From Aquilonibacter sp963703325 (GTDB lineage Bacteria > Vulcanimicrobiota > Vulcanimicrobiia > Vulcanimicrobiales > Vulcanimicrobiaceae), in assembly GCA_963703325.1 (NCBI GenBank), contig OY969805.1, positions 496,001-560,000 on the forward strand: a stretch of DNA of 64,000 nucleotides, read 5' to 3'. The position numbers and the translations under genes were made by a program. A model generated the notes under the pieces. That model saw only the letters and a program-made list of their open reading frames with translations, did no database searches and had not been told where the DNA came from. Of this stretch, positions 24,594 through 32,089 are shown piece after piece. Numbering within the stretch: position 1 is the stretch's first letter; every line of letters begins with the position of its first letter.

Positions 24594-26084
24594 TTATGGT
24601 TCCCAGCGTAAATCGGGTTGGCGTGCCGCGCGGGTTTCGTCGACACGGCCGACGACCGTGTTCACCGGCGCAGCGAAGAGCGCGTCGGGATTCGTCTTCG
24701 CCTCATCGACGATCTCGCGCAACACCTCGATGAAATAGTCGAGTGTCTCTTTCGACTCGGTCTCGGTCGGCTCGATCATCAAGCACTCGGGCACGATCAA
24801 CGGGAAGTACATCGTCGGCGCCATCATGCCGTGATCGAGCAACGCCTTGGCGAGATCGAGTGCCTTCACGCCGGTTTCTTTTTTGAGTTCCTGCGCCGAG
24901 GCGACGAACTCGTGCCGGCAAATCTCCGGGTACGGCGTTTCGAGAAACTCCGCGACCTTCACGCGCACGTAGTTCGCGTTGAGTACCGCCAGTTGCGAGA
25001 CGCGTTTGAGTCCGTCGGCGCCGTTGGCGTAGATGTACGCCAGTGCGCGCACCGCATGGGCGAAGTTCGACCAGAACGAACGCATCGGCCCGATCGACTT
25101 GGGCCGATCGAAGTCGAGTGAGAACGTGAAGCCGTCGGAGGGCGCGCCGGTCCCGTTGTTCGGAATGGCACGCACGACCGGCGTCGGTAAATAGTCGACC
25201 AAATGCGCGGCAACGCCGACCGGACCGTGCCCTGCGCCGCCGCCACCGTGCGGAATCGTGAACGTTTTGTGCGTGTTGAGATGCATGAGATCGAAACCCA
25301 TGTCACCGGGCCGCACGTTGCCCATGATCGCGTTGGCATTAGCGCCGTCGTAGTACATCAAGCCGCCGACGTCGTGAACGGCCGCAGCGATCTCGGCGAT
25401 GTGATCTTCGAACAGGCCTAGCGTGTTCGGATTGGTCATCATGCACACGGCCGTATCCGGGCCGAGTACCTTTTCGATCTCGTCGACACTGACGCGGCCG
25501 CGTTCGTCGCTCGGAAGCGAGATGACCTTAAAGCCGCACATCGCGGCTGACGCGGGATTCGTGCCGTGCGCCGTGTCGGGAACGATGACTTTGTCGCGTT
25601 GGGTTTCGCCGCGATCCTTAAAATATTTCTTGGCGATCAAGAGTGCCGCCAGTTCCGCATGTGCGCCGGCCGCCGGATTGAGCGAGAAGGCGGCCATACC
25701 GAAGAGCGACGCCAGCGAGCGCTCCAGCTCGTACATCACTTGCAGCGCGCCTTGCGCCAGCTCGTCGGGCGTGTACGGGTGCAGTTGCGCGAATTCGCGT
25801 TTCCCCGCCATGGCATCGTTGACGCGCGGGTTGTATTTCATCGTGCACGACCCGAGCGGATAGAATCCGAGATCGATCCCGAACGTTCGCTGCGAGAGCT
25901 TGGTGAAGTGCCGCACCACGTCGAGCTCGCTGTTGTCGGGCAACGGCAAGTCCGCGCGCAGCGCGCCCTTGGGAAGAAACTGTTCGAGCGGCGGCCCCTC
26001 CTCCACGTAGCGATTCGCGCGCCCGTCTTGCCCGAGCTCGAAGATCAAGGGGCTAGCGGTACGATCAAACGCTTGCGTGGACAC
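24594..26084 (-). CDS. gcvPB: Glycine dehydrogenase (decarboxylating) subunit 2
   Basis: 496 residues. This PLP-dependent half of the P protein decarboxylates glycine and passes the aminomethyl group to GcvH. The Schiff-base Lys273 lies in LMHLNTHKTF, followed by the glycine-rich GGGGAGHGP. The N-terminal block GIDLGFYPLGSCTMKYNPRV is typical of subunit 2. It overlaps gcvPA by 20 bases. The gcv genes run gcvT-gcvH-gcvPA-gcvPB in the direction of transcription. Confidence 0.96.
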   Translation of the reverse strand: MSTQAFDRTASPLIFELGQDGRANRYVEEGPPLEQFLPKGALRADLPLPDNSELDVVRHFTKLSQRTFGIDLGFYPLGSCTMKYNPRVNDAMAGKREFAQLHPYTPDELAQGALQVMYELERSLASLFGMAAFSLNPAAGAHAELAALLIAKKYFKDRGETQRDKVIVPDTAHGTNPASAAMCGFKVISLPSDERGRVSVDEIEKVLGPDTAVCMMTNPNTLGLFEDHIAEIAAAVHDVGGLMYYDGANANAIMGNVRPGDMGFDLMHLNTHKTFTIPHGGGGAGHGPVGVAAHLVDYLPTPVVRAIPNNGTGAPSDGFTFSLDFDRPKSIGPMRSFWSNFAHAVRALAYIYANGADGLKRVSQLAVLNANYVRVKVAEFLETPYPEICRHEFVASAQELKKETGVKALDLAKALLDHGMMAPTMYFPLIVPECLMIEPTETESKETLDYFIEVLREIVDEAKTNPDALFAAPVNTVVGRVDETRAARQPDLRWEP

Positions 26085-27426
26085 GAACGATCTCTCCGAG
26101 TGCGGTGGCGAGTTGGTCGATTTGCGCGCTGGTGATAAGTTCCGTCGCGTTCATTAAAACGCAGGTCTGCAATTCCGGATACCAGCGTCCGAGATCGACG
26201 CCGCCGAGAATCTTGCGTTCCTGCAGCTTTGCAAGCACCTCGCGCGCGGGCTGATGCACGTCGACCACAATCTCGTTAAAGAACGGTGCCGTAAACTTCA
26301 AGTCCACGCCGTCGAGCTTCGAAACCGCGGTCGCCAGCTCACGCGAGCGCGAGAGGTTGAGCGCCGCGACGTCGCGCAGCCCGGTCCTCCCCATCAGCGC
26401 TAAATATATCGTCGCGATTAGCGCGCAATGCGCTTGATTCGTACAGATGTTGGACGTCGCGCGTTCGCGGCGGATGTGCTGCTCGCGCGCCTGCAGCGTC
26501 AGGACGTAGGCGGTACGGCCCTGTCCGTCGACGCTCTTGCCGACCAGACGTCCCGGAATACGGCGCAGATGTTCCTTCGTCGTCGCGATAAAACCGACGT
26601 ACGGACCCCCGTACGCCATCGCGACGCCAAAGCTTTGGGCTTCGCCCACCACGATCTGGGCGCCCCAGGATGCCGGAGTTGCGAGCGCGCCAAGCGATAT
26701 CGCTTCGCTCACGACCGCAATCGGCACGGTCTCGCTCGCGCTTGCCGCGTCGCGAGCGGCCGACGAGAGCGAATCAACATTGCCGAAGAAGTTCGGCGAT
26801 TGCAATGCGACGCAAGCGTACTCTCTTGAGGCAACGGCCGCAGCGAGCTTCGCCATATCCGTCGCGCCGTCGGCAGTAATCGGAAGCTCGTCGACTTCCA
26901 CGTCAAGTCCGTCGCAATACGTCTTGAGCACCGCACGATAGTTCGGATCGATCGCCCGCGAGACGAGCACTTTCTTGCGGCCGTTCTCGTTGAGCGCCAT
27001 GATGGCGCCCTCAGCCAAGGCCGTCGCGCCGTCGTACACCGAGGCGTTCGCAATATCCATTCCGGTGAGCAAGCAGATATAGGTCTGCCACTCATAAATC
27101 GCTTGCAAGTAGCCCTGCGAGACTTCGGCTTGATACGGCGTGTAGGCCGTGAGGAATTCGCCGCGCATCGCAAGCGCGGCGATCGCCGGAGGCGCATAGT
27201 GCCGGTACGATCCCGCGCCGAGAAACGACACGTAGTCGACACCGGTATTCTTCGCCGCAAAATGTTCGAACCGGCGGGCAATCTGGTATTCAGGCAGCGC
27301 CGGGACGACGTCGAGTTGCGCCTTGAGCGCGATCGATTCGGGAACCTGCAGCAGATCGTCAAGCGAGCGCACGCCGATCGCGGCGAGCATCGCCTTGATA
27401 TCTGCTTCCGTATGGGGCGTATACAT
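26065..27426 (-). CDS. gcvPA: Glycine dehydrogenase (decarboxylating) subunit 1
   Basis: 453 residues. Subunit 1 of the two-part P protein, which pairs with GcvPB as a heterotetramer. Marks: DYVSFLGAGSYRHYAPPAI, TAYTPYQAEVSQGYLQAIYEWQT, DGATALAEGAIMA and SNICTNQAHCALIA. The split form is common in Gram-positive and deep-branching lineages and unlike the fused GcvP of enterics. A 124-base gap with two hairpins separates it from gcvH. Confidence 0.96.
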   Translation of the reverse strand: MYTPHTEADIKAMLAAIGVRSLDDLLQVPESIALKAQLDVVPALPEYQIARRFEHFAAKNTGVDYVSFLGAGSYRHYAPPAIAALAMRGEFLTAYTPYQAEVSQGYLQAIYEWQTYICLLTGMDIANASVYDGATALAEGAIMALNENGRKKVLVSRAIDPNYRAVLKTYCDGLDVEVDELPITADGATDMAKLAAAVASREYACVALQSPNFFGNVDSLSSAARDAASASETVPIAVVSEAISLGALATPASWGAQIVVGEAQSFGVAMAYGGPYVGFIATTKEHLRRIPGRLVGKSVDGQGRTAYVLTLQAREQHIRRERATSNICTNQAHCALIATIYLALMGRTGLRDVAALNLSRSRELATAVSKLDGVDLKFTAPFFNEIVVDVHQPAREVLAKLQERKILGGVDLGRWYPELQTCVLMNATELITSAQIDQLATALGEIVRVHASV

Positions 27427-27457
27427 TTAGACGGCGCTCCGCCCCCGGCTCCGCGCC

Positions 27458-27488
27458 CCCCACTTCGTGGGGCCCCCATCCCATGGGG
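27458..27488 (-). promoter_or_regulatory. Two GC-rich hairpins upstream of gcvPA
   Basis: CCCCAC/GTGGGG with a TTC loop (27458-27472) and CCCCAT/ATGGGG with a CCC loop (27474-27488) stand side by side, 30-60 bases before the gcvPA start. They lack U tracts. They may stabilise or process the mRNA between gcvH and gcvPA. Confidence 0.4.
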
Positions 27489-27550
27489 TGCATTTAGCGT
27501 TGGTGCCACGCATGAGTCTCCCCGAGGGCACCCCAAAAAAACGTGTCATT

Positions 27551-27932
27551 CTAATCGTGCGCTATCTTCTCGTAATCGTTTGCGGACAGAAGGTTGCTCT
27601 TCTCGCCCGGGTCTTTGAGTTTCACCTTGAAGAGCCAACCCGCGCCGTATGGATCGCGGTTCACCGCGGCGGGGTCCGCTTCGAGCGAGCCGTTGACCTC
27701 GAGTACTTCGCCGCCGACCGGCGTAAAGAGGTCCGAGACCGCCTTCACCGATTCGACCACGCCGATGTTGCCGAACTGTTCGATCTGCTTGCCGACCCGC
27801 GGTCAGCTCGACGTAGACGATGTCACCGAGCGAAGCTTGCGCGTAGTCGGTGATACCGATTGTCGCCGTAGCGCCGTCGATCTTCACCCACTCGTGCTCT
27901 TTGCTGTACAACAGGTTCTCCGGTTGCGCCAC
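27551..27932 (-). pseudogene. gcvH: Glycine cleavage system H protein, frameshifted
   Basis: The N-terminal part (start GTG 27932 with AGGAGA upstream) reads LLYSKEHEWVKIDG to GDIVYVELT. The C-terminal part, with the lipoyl lysine in VVESVKAVSD and ending in YEKIAHD, continues in another frame. Removing one base near 27803 (extra T on the plus strand) would join VYVEL to P-RVGKQIEQFGN, which matches GcvH. No slippery heptamer or stop-codon site of the RF2 type is seen at the junction. The other gcv genes are intact, so an assembly or read error is a real alternative to true inactivation. Confidence 0.8.
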
Positions 27933-27945
27933 GCTGTTCTGTCTC

Positions 27946-29049
27946 CTATTTGGCACGTTTATAAAAGGGGAGTGGCACGACGGTTGCTTCGTGCCGCGTT
28001 CCGCGGATGTCGACCTCCAGCGTTGCGCCTTCGGTTGCAGCCGCTTTTGGTACCAGCGCGGTCGCGATATTCCGGCCGCCAACCGACGGCGCCATCGAGC
28101 CGCTGCGAATCTCACCGACCGGCTTTCCTTCGAAGTAGACCGCATAGCCTTCGCGTGCCGGCGCACGGCCCTTCATAATCAGCCCGACGACGCGCGGAAA
28201 GTCGTCGCGATCCAACTGCTCGACCAACGCGTTGCGCCCGATGAATTCCGGCTTGCTCGTTTTGAGTGCCCACTGCAAGCCTGCTTGCACCGGTGTGATC
28301 TCTTCGGTGAGCTCGTGGCCGTACAATGGCATCCCGGCTTCCAGCCGGAGCACGTCGCGCGCGCCGAGTCCACACGGTTCGAGTCCCTCGGTGGCGTTGT
28401 CGCGCAGGAGCGCGCTCCAGATTTCCGGCGCATGTTCTCCGAAAACGAAAAGCTCGAACCCGTCCTCGCCGGTGTAGCCGGTACGGGCGATCACCGCCGG
28501 CCGTCCATAGACCTCGCCTTCGGTGGAGAAGTAGTATTTCAAACTCGCGAGATCGACGTTGACGTGCGGCTGCAGCATCGCGACCGACTTCGGCCCTTGG
28601 ATGGCAATCAGCGCGTTGCGTCCGTGAAGATTCTCTAGGCGAACGCCTTCGGCAAGATTGGCGTTGAGATGCGCCCACATCTTGTCGGCGTTCGCCCCGT
28701 TTACGACCAACAGCCAGCGCTCGCTCAGGCGATAGAAAATCGTGTCGTCGTGCGCGCCGCCCTGCGCATTGCAAAAGATATTGTAGCGCGCCTGCATCGG
28801 CTTCATCGTCTCGACTGCGTTGATCGTCAGCGTTTCGGCCCACGCTGCAACGTTGGGGCCGCTGAGCACGAACTGTGCCATGTGTGAAAGATCGAAGAGC
28901 CCGGCACGGTGCCGCACCGCGTCGTGTTCCTTGAGGATGCTCGAGTACTGCACCGGCATTTCGAAGCCGGCAAACGGCACGAGACGCGCACCGAGCTTGC
29001 CGTGCTCGTCGTAGAGCGCAGTGCGGCGAAGACCGGTAGACGTGCTCAT
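27946..29049 (-). CDS. gcvT: Aminomethyltransferase (glycine cleavage T protein)
   Basis: 367 residues. It transfers the methylene group from the aminomethyl-lipoyl H protein to tetrahydrofolate. Marks: LYDEHGKLGARLVPFAGFEMPVQY at the N-terminus (the usual start), RAGLFDLSHMAQ, ARTGYTGEDGFELF and LRLEAGMPLYGHEL. It overlaps the upstream thioesterase by ATGA and is followed by gcvH after 13 bases. A longer upstream frame lies inside the thioesterase and is not real. Confidence 0.96.
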   Translation of the reverse strand: MSTSTGLRRTALYDEHGKLGARLVPFAGFEMPVQYSSILKEHDAVRHRAGLFDLSHMAQFVLSGPNVAAWAETLTINAVETMKPMQARYNIFCNAQGGAHDDTIFYRLSERWLLVVNGANADKMWAHLNANLAEGVRLENLHGRNALIAIQGPKSVAMLQPHVNVDLASLKYYFSTEGEVYGRPAVIARTGYTGEDGFELFVFGEHAPEIWSALLRDNATEGLEPCGLGARDVLRLEAGMPLYGHELTEEITPVQAGLQWALKTSKPEFIGRNALVEQLDRDDFPRVVGLIMKGRAPAREGYAVYFEGKPVGEIRSGSMAPSVGGRNIATALVPKAAATEGATLEVDIRGTRHEATVVPLPFYKRAK

Positions 29050-29477
29050 GGCTTTGGCGCCTCCTCGGCGTAGGTGTTGAGAAAGTTGAGCGTCGTGTGC
29101 GCAACCAGCTTGCCGTTGCTCCTGACCTCGACCTCGCCGTAGCAGATACGGCGGCCGGCGCGCAACACGCGCGCCTCGGCGATTAAGTCGTGCGGCGGCA
29201 ACGCCGGCGCGAGAAAGTTGCACTGCAGCGAAACGGTGACTGTGTCTTGCTTCCGGCCGTAGATAGAAGAAAGCGCAACGTAAAACACCGTATCGCACAG
29301 GCTGACGATGGCGCCGCCATGTACCGCGCCCGAGCCGTTGGCGATCTCGGGACGATAGGGCATGCGCATCGTCGCTTTGCCGTGCTCGACGCTCTCCAGC
29401 TTGAGATCGAGCAGCGCGACGAAGTGCGACTTCTCTTTCTCCCAGCGGTGCGGCGCCGAGCTGAAATCGGGATGCAT
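29046..29477 (-). CDS. PaaI-like hotdog-fold thioesterase
   Basis: 143 residues from ATG 29477 with AGGGAA upstream. The hotdog signature GAVHGGAIVSLCDTVFYVAL (HGGA with Asp/Cys) fits the PaaI/YbgC-type acyl-CoA thioesterases. It sits between speE and gcvT, coupled to gcvT by ATGA. The role is not evident from context, but a role in acyl-CoA hydrolysis or detoxification is the family expectation. Confidence 0.82.
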   Translation of the reverse strand: MHPDFSSAPHRWEKEKSHFVALLDLKLESVEHGKATMRMPYRPEIANGSGAVHGGAIVSLCDTVFYVALSSIYGRKQDTVTVSLQCNFLAPALPPHDLIAEARVLRAGRRICYGEVEVRSNGKLVAHTTLNFLNTYAEEAPKP

Positions 29478-29484
29478 GGTTCCC

Positions 29485-30381
29485 TTAGAATACCGGGCCA
29501 TCGGCCGCCAGCGCACGACGAAGGTAGAGTGGGAGCGAGAAGAGCCGGCGATGGGTCTGCCCATCGTAGAAGAAGCTCTCGCCGCGCAGATTCTTGCAAT
29601 ACGCATCGACCGCCGCCGGATCGAGCCCCGCCACATCGACCGTATCGCTGCAGGCCAAGAATGCCCAATCGGTATCAAAGGCGGGAACGAACGTGAAGAA
29701 CGAGGTCACATACTTGTAGTGACGGCGCAGCGTGCGTGACATCTTGCAGTGCAGCGAGTAATTATTGAACGCCGCCGTGCTGGCTTGCAGCACGTAGACG
29801 CCGCCCTCGGTTAGGCGCGACTTGATCAAGCGAAACACGTTTTCATTGAAGAGGATGTTGCTCGGCGAGTCTTCGAGCGGCTCGGTGAGATCGGAGATGA
29901 TCACGCCGTATCGCTCGTCGTGCTCGCGCATGTAGGCTAGCGCGTCACCGATCACGACGTTGGCGCGCGGTTCATCGAAGGCACCGTTCGCCCATTCGGG
30001 CAAAAACTTCTTGGAAAGATCGACCACCAGTCCGTCGATGTCGACCATCGTGCAGCGTTTCACGCCTGGGTAGCGTAGCACTTCACGCAAGGTTGCGCCC
30101 TCACCGCCGCCGAGAATGAGGACCTCGCCGCGATCCGCGGCGGCGGCCATTGCCGGATGCACGAGCGTCTCGTGATAGATCTTCTCGTCGCCTTGCGAGC
30201 TTTGCGTGTCGCCGTCGAGGATCAGCATTTTGCCGAACACCGGCGTCGAGATCACCGCCACTTGCTGAAAATCAGAACGGCCCGAGAAATAGACATTCTC
30301 GATAGCGTGGTGGTGGGCTTCGGTCGGAGCGGACTCTTCGACGTACCACTGCCAGTGTTCGGTTTTCGGCATCGCGGGCAC
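29485..30381 (-). CDS. speE: Polyamine aminopropyltransferase (spermidine or thermospermine synthase family)
   Basis: 298 residues. It transfers aminopropyl from decarboxylated SAM to a polyamine. Landmarks: HHHAIENVYFSGRSDFQQV, DGDTQSSQGDEKIYHETLVHP, the nucleotide-binding GGGEGATLREVLRY and DLTEPLEDSP. The glycine loop GGGEGAT, rather than the usual GGGDGG, resembles ACL5-type thermospermine synthases, so the product could be thermospermine. speD, which supplies the co-substrate, lies about 1 kb upstream. Confidence 0.88.
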   Translation of the reverse strand: MPAMPKTEHWQWYVEESAPTEAHHHAIENVYFSGRSDFQQVAVISTPVFGKMLILDGDTQSSQGDEKIYHETLVHPAMAAAADRGEVLILGGGEGATLREVLRYPGVKRCTMVDIDGLVVDLSKKFLPEWANGAFDEPRANVVIGDALAYMREHDERYGVIISDLTEPLEDSPSNILFNENVFRLIKSRLTEGGVYVLQASTAAFNNYSLHCKMSRTLRRHYKYVTSFFTFVPAFDTDWAFLACSDTVDVAGLDPAAVDAYCKNLRGESFFYDGQTHRRLFSLPLYLRRALAADGPVF

Positions 30382-30389
30382 CAGGCTTC

Positions 30390-30420
30390 GCCATCCACGA
30401 GGGCACCCCCCGTGGATGGC
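30390..30420 (-). terminator. Large hairpin between the lipoprotein gene and speE
   Basis: GCCATCCACG pairs perfectly with CGTGGATGGC around an 11-base loop. No U run follows on either strand. It lies 10 bases after the lipoprotein stop and 9 bases before the speE start, so it could terminate or stabilise the upstream message. The loop shares the block CGAGGGCACCCC with a site at 27523. Confidence 0.4.
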
Positions 30421-30430
30421 AGGCTTTGCC

Positions 30431-31144
30431 TCAGTGACAGGATACGGCGCTGATGGATTGCCCCGGCGCGAGATTCAGGTTGGCGCCCGCGTTCGCGGTC
30501 GTCGGATTGAGCGTCACCGTTTCGCCGCTACCACTGCCGGTGACGTTGCCTGATGCGCCCGTGTTCACCCATACGCCATTCGCGTTCTTCGTGTCGAGTT
30601 CGCATGAGGTTTTGGCGCCGAGTCCGGATCCGGTCAGGGTGACCGACGGCGTCTGCGATCCGAGACTGATCGCGCTCGTCGACGGATTCACGACTGAGAA
30701 GTACATCGCGGGCGTATTGCCGGCGGTGGCATTATCGGCGGTAAAGGTTGCGCCCGGAACGACCGGAGTGATGTCGCCGTTGCCGGTTGCGTCGGAGACC
30801 GCGAGCGTTCCCGAACCCGACGCGGGCGCTGGAAGCTGTAGTTGCGCGCCGACATTCTGATACGGGCTCAACGTCAACGCGCCGGGCGTTACACCCGGTG
30901 ATACCGATACCGTGCCGCTCGATCCGCCAAATAGGAACGTGGCTGCACTCGTATTCGGGCTCGAACTCGACGACGGTGACGTACTCGATGACGGATTTGA
31001 ATTTGAGCCCGGCGATCCCGAATTACCCGAACCGTTCGATCCGCTCGATGGTGTGACGCCGCCGCTGCCGCTACCGCCGCAACCGGCGGCAATCGCTAGT
31101 GCGAAGAGTGCGATCGCGGGTGCAACCAATAAACGCTTTGCCAT
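30431..31144 (-). CDS. Secreted lipoprotein with Ser/Gly-rich linker
   Basis: 237 residues from ATG 31144 with GGAGG five bases upstream. The signal peptide ends in a lipobox-like LAIAAGC, followed by a low-complexity Gly/Ser/Asn/Pro linker (about 24-64) and a beta-rich, Ser/Thr/Gly-rich body with few charges. It is probably anchored to the outer face of the membrane. No function can be assigned. A Cys pair near the end (Cys in TSCELD and VSCH) may form a disulfide. Confidence 0.7.
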   Translation of the reverse strand: MAKRLLVAPAIALFALAIAAGCGGSGSGGVTPSSGSNGSGNSGSPGSNSNPSSSTSPSSSSSPNTSAATFLFGGSSGTVSVSPGVTPGALTLSPYQNVGAQLQLPAPASGSGTLAVSDATGNGDITPVVPGATFTADNATAGNTPAMYFSVVNPSTSAISLGSQTPSVTLTGSGLGAKTSCELDTKNANGVWVNTGASGNVTGSGSGETVTLNPTTANAGANLNLAPGQSISAVSCH

Positions 31145-31266
31145 GAGAACCTCCAAGAAATATGGCTGCACTTCTACCCAACAAACCGTAGGAAACCAAA
31201 GAAGCCGTCGCCTTTCTCGACAGCTTCTTAACGCGCAAGCGACCAGACTCTCGGCCGTGACGAAAC

Positions 31267-31300
31267 GAAAAAAAGCCGTTGCGACTGCAACGGCTTTTTT
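31267..31300. terminator. Bidirectional intrinsic terminator between speD and the lipoprotein gene
   Basis: AAAAAAGCCGTTGC pairs with GCAACGGCTTTTTT around a GACT loop. A run of six or more A on one side and T on the other gives a U tract in both directions. On the minus strand it lies 19 bases past the speD stop. Confidence 0.85.
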
Positions 31301-31318
31301 GATTCCGCCTGAGGTATG

Positions 31319-31729
31319 TTACGCGGAGAGCGCGGTCGTCTCGTGATCTCGCGTCACTGCGTGGGTAAAGGCTCCGCCGGGCTGCGCGATCCCGCGCTTG
31401 ACCTCGGTTGTGAGCATCGTCTTTGCGCTTAGTGCCTTGGCTGCAAACTCACATGCCAACCATGGATCCGTGTGGTCGCCGCACGTATAAAAATCCATCG
31501 CGGCGTAGCCGGTCTCCGGCCACGTGTGGATCGAGATGTGCGACTCTGCGAGAACGACCACCCCGGAGACACCTTGCGGTTCGAACCGATGGAACGCAAC
31601 TTCCATAATGGTGGCGCGCGATGCACTTGCCGCTCCGATCATCATCTCGCGGACCGCATCGACGTTGCTGAGTGCCGCGGCATCACAGCCGGACAGCTCA
31701 CACACAATGTGCGTGCCGAGTGCCTTCAA
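31319..31729 (-). CDS. speD: S-adenosylmethionine decarboxylase proenzyme
   Basis: 136 residues, the short prokaryotic (SpeH) type. The pyruvoyl cofactor forms by self-cleavage before Ser63 in LAESHISIHTWPE, with the conserved Tyr-Cys-Gly-Asp (FYTCGDHT). It makes decarboxylated SAM for SpeE. The start is TTG 31729 with GGAGAGCGGA upstream. It is transcribed from a promoter at 31951-31979, leaving a leader of roughly 215 bases. Confidence 0.94.
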   Translation of the reverse strand: MKALGTHIVCELSGCDAAALSNVDAVREMMIGAASASRATIMEVAFHRFEPQGVSGVVVLAESHISIHTWPETGYAAMDFYTCGDHTDPWLACEFAAKALSAKTMLTTEVKRGIAQPGGAFTHAVTRDHETTALSA

Positions 31730-31950
31730 TTTTTCCGCTCTCCTAGACCTCGGGGGAATCCCACCTCCGGACTTGTCGGCTGGCGCCTGCTGTGCAGCGT
31801 CACGTCCCCGACCTATCGACGAACTCTTGCCGGCGCTTTTCGGTGCACGGGCGATTCATCGCGATGGCGCGAAAAGGGCGCGCCTACCCCCTACCGTGGA
31901 CCTACCGCTCGGGGGGTCAGCCCAAGCTTAATACCCCAGGTCCGGCGAAC
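31730..31950 (-). promoter_or_regulatory. Long structured 5' leader of speD
   Basis: No gene is credible here. Assuming transcription starts about 7 bases past the -10 box, the leader is near 215 bases. It contains a long-range stem GGACCT/AGGTCC (31898-31943) and a hairpin GGCGCG/CGCGCC (31866-31884), and is very G/C-rich. A 19-residue ORF (MNRPCTEKRR and on) is open within it but lacks a ribosome site. I do not recognise a known riboswitch class. The structure and length suggest control of speD by polyamine, SAM or translation. Confidence 0.4.
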
Positions 31951-31979
31951 ATAATATCGCCCCAGACCCCCCCTGTAAA
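31951..31979 (-). promoter_or_regulatory. Sigma70-type promoter for speD
   Basis: On the minus strand TTTACA (-35) and TATTAT (-10) are separated by exactly 17 bases. Each differs from consensus at one position. It is the best match in the speD-sufB intergenic region. Confidence 0.6.
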
Positions 31980-31997
31980 CCCCTTTAGCAGAATAAG

Positions 31998-32028
31998 TTC
32001 CCCGAGGCGCCAAGGGCGTCTTGGGGAA
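31998..32028. repeat. 14-bp hairpin between the speD and sufB promoters
   Basis: TTCCCCGAGGCGCC pairs with GGCGTCTTGGGGAA around AAG, with two G-U pairs if transcribed from the plus strand. It has no U tract and lies between the two divergent promoters. It may act as an insulator, operator or decayed repeat. Confidence 0.35.
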
Positions 32029-32052
32029 TAATGAAGATCAGACTTCAGAATC

Positions 32053-32080
32053 TTGACTATAGGGGTCAGCGTGATACCCT
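32053..32080 (+). promoter_or_regulatory. Candidate promoter for sufB
   Basis: TTGACT and TACCCT are spaced 16 bases apart, directly upstream of the sufB ATG at 32090. The -10 is weak. TGAC and GTCA flank the space in inverted order, which might be a regulator site, but it is too short to assign. Confidence 0.3.
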
Positions 32081-32089
32081 TTGAGGGCC

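Noticed and set aside
24191..24646. Minus-strand ORF with MEGFEPSARGV motif
   Set aside because: The motif is the antisense translation of the T arm of the tRNA-like sequence, a familiar artefact, and the ORF has no other support.
31792..32031. Plus-strand 79-residue ORF in the speD-sufB gap
   Set aside because: No ribosome site, low-complexity composition, and the region is better explained by divergent promoters and a structured leader.
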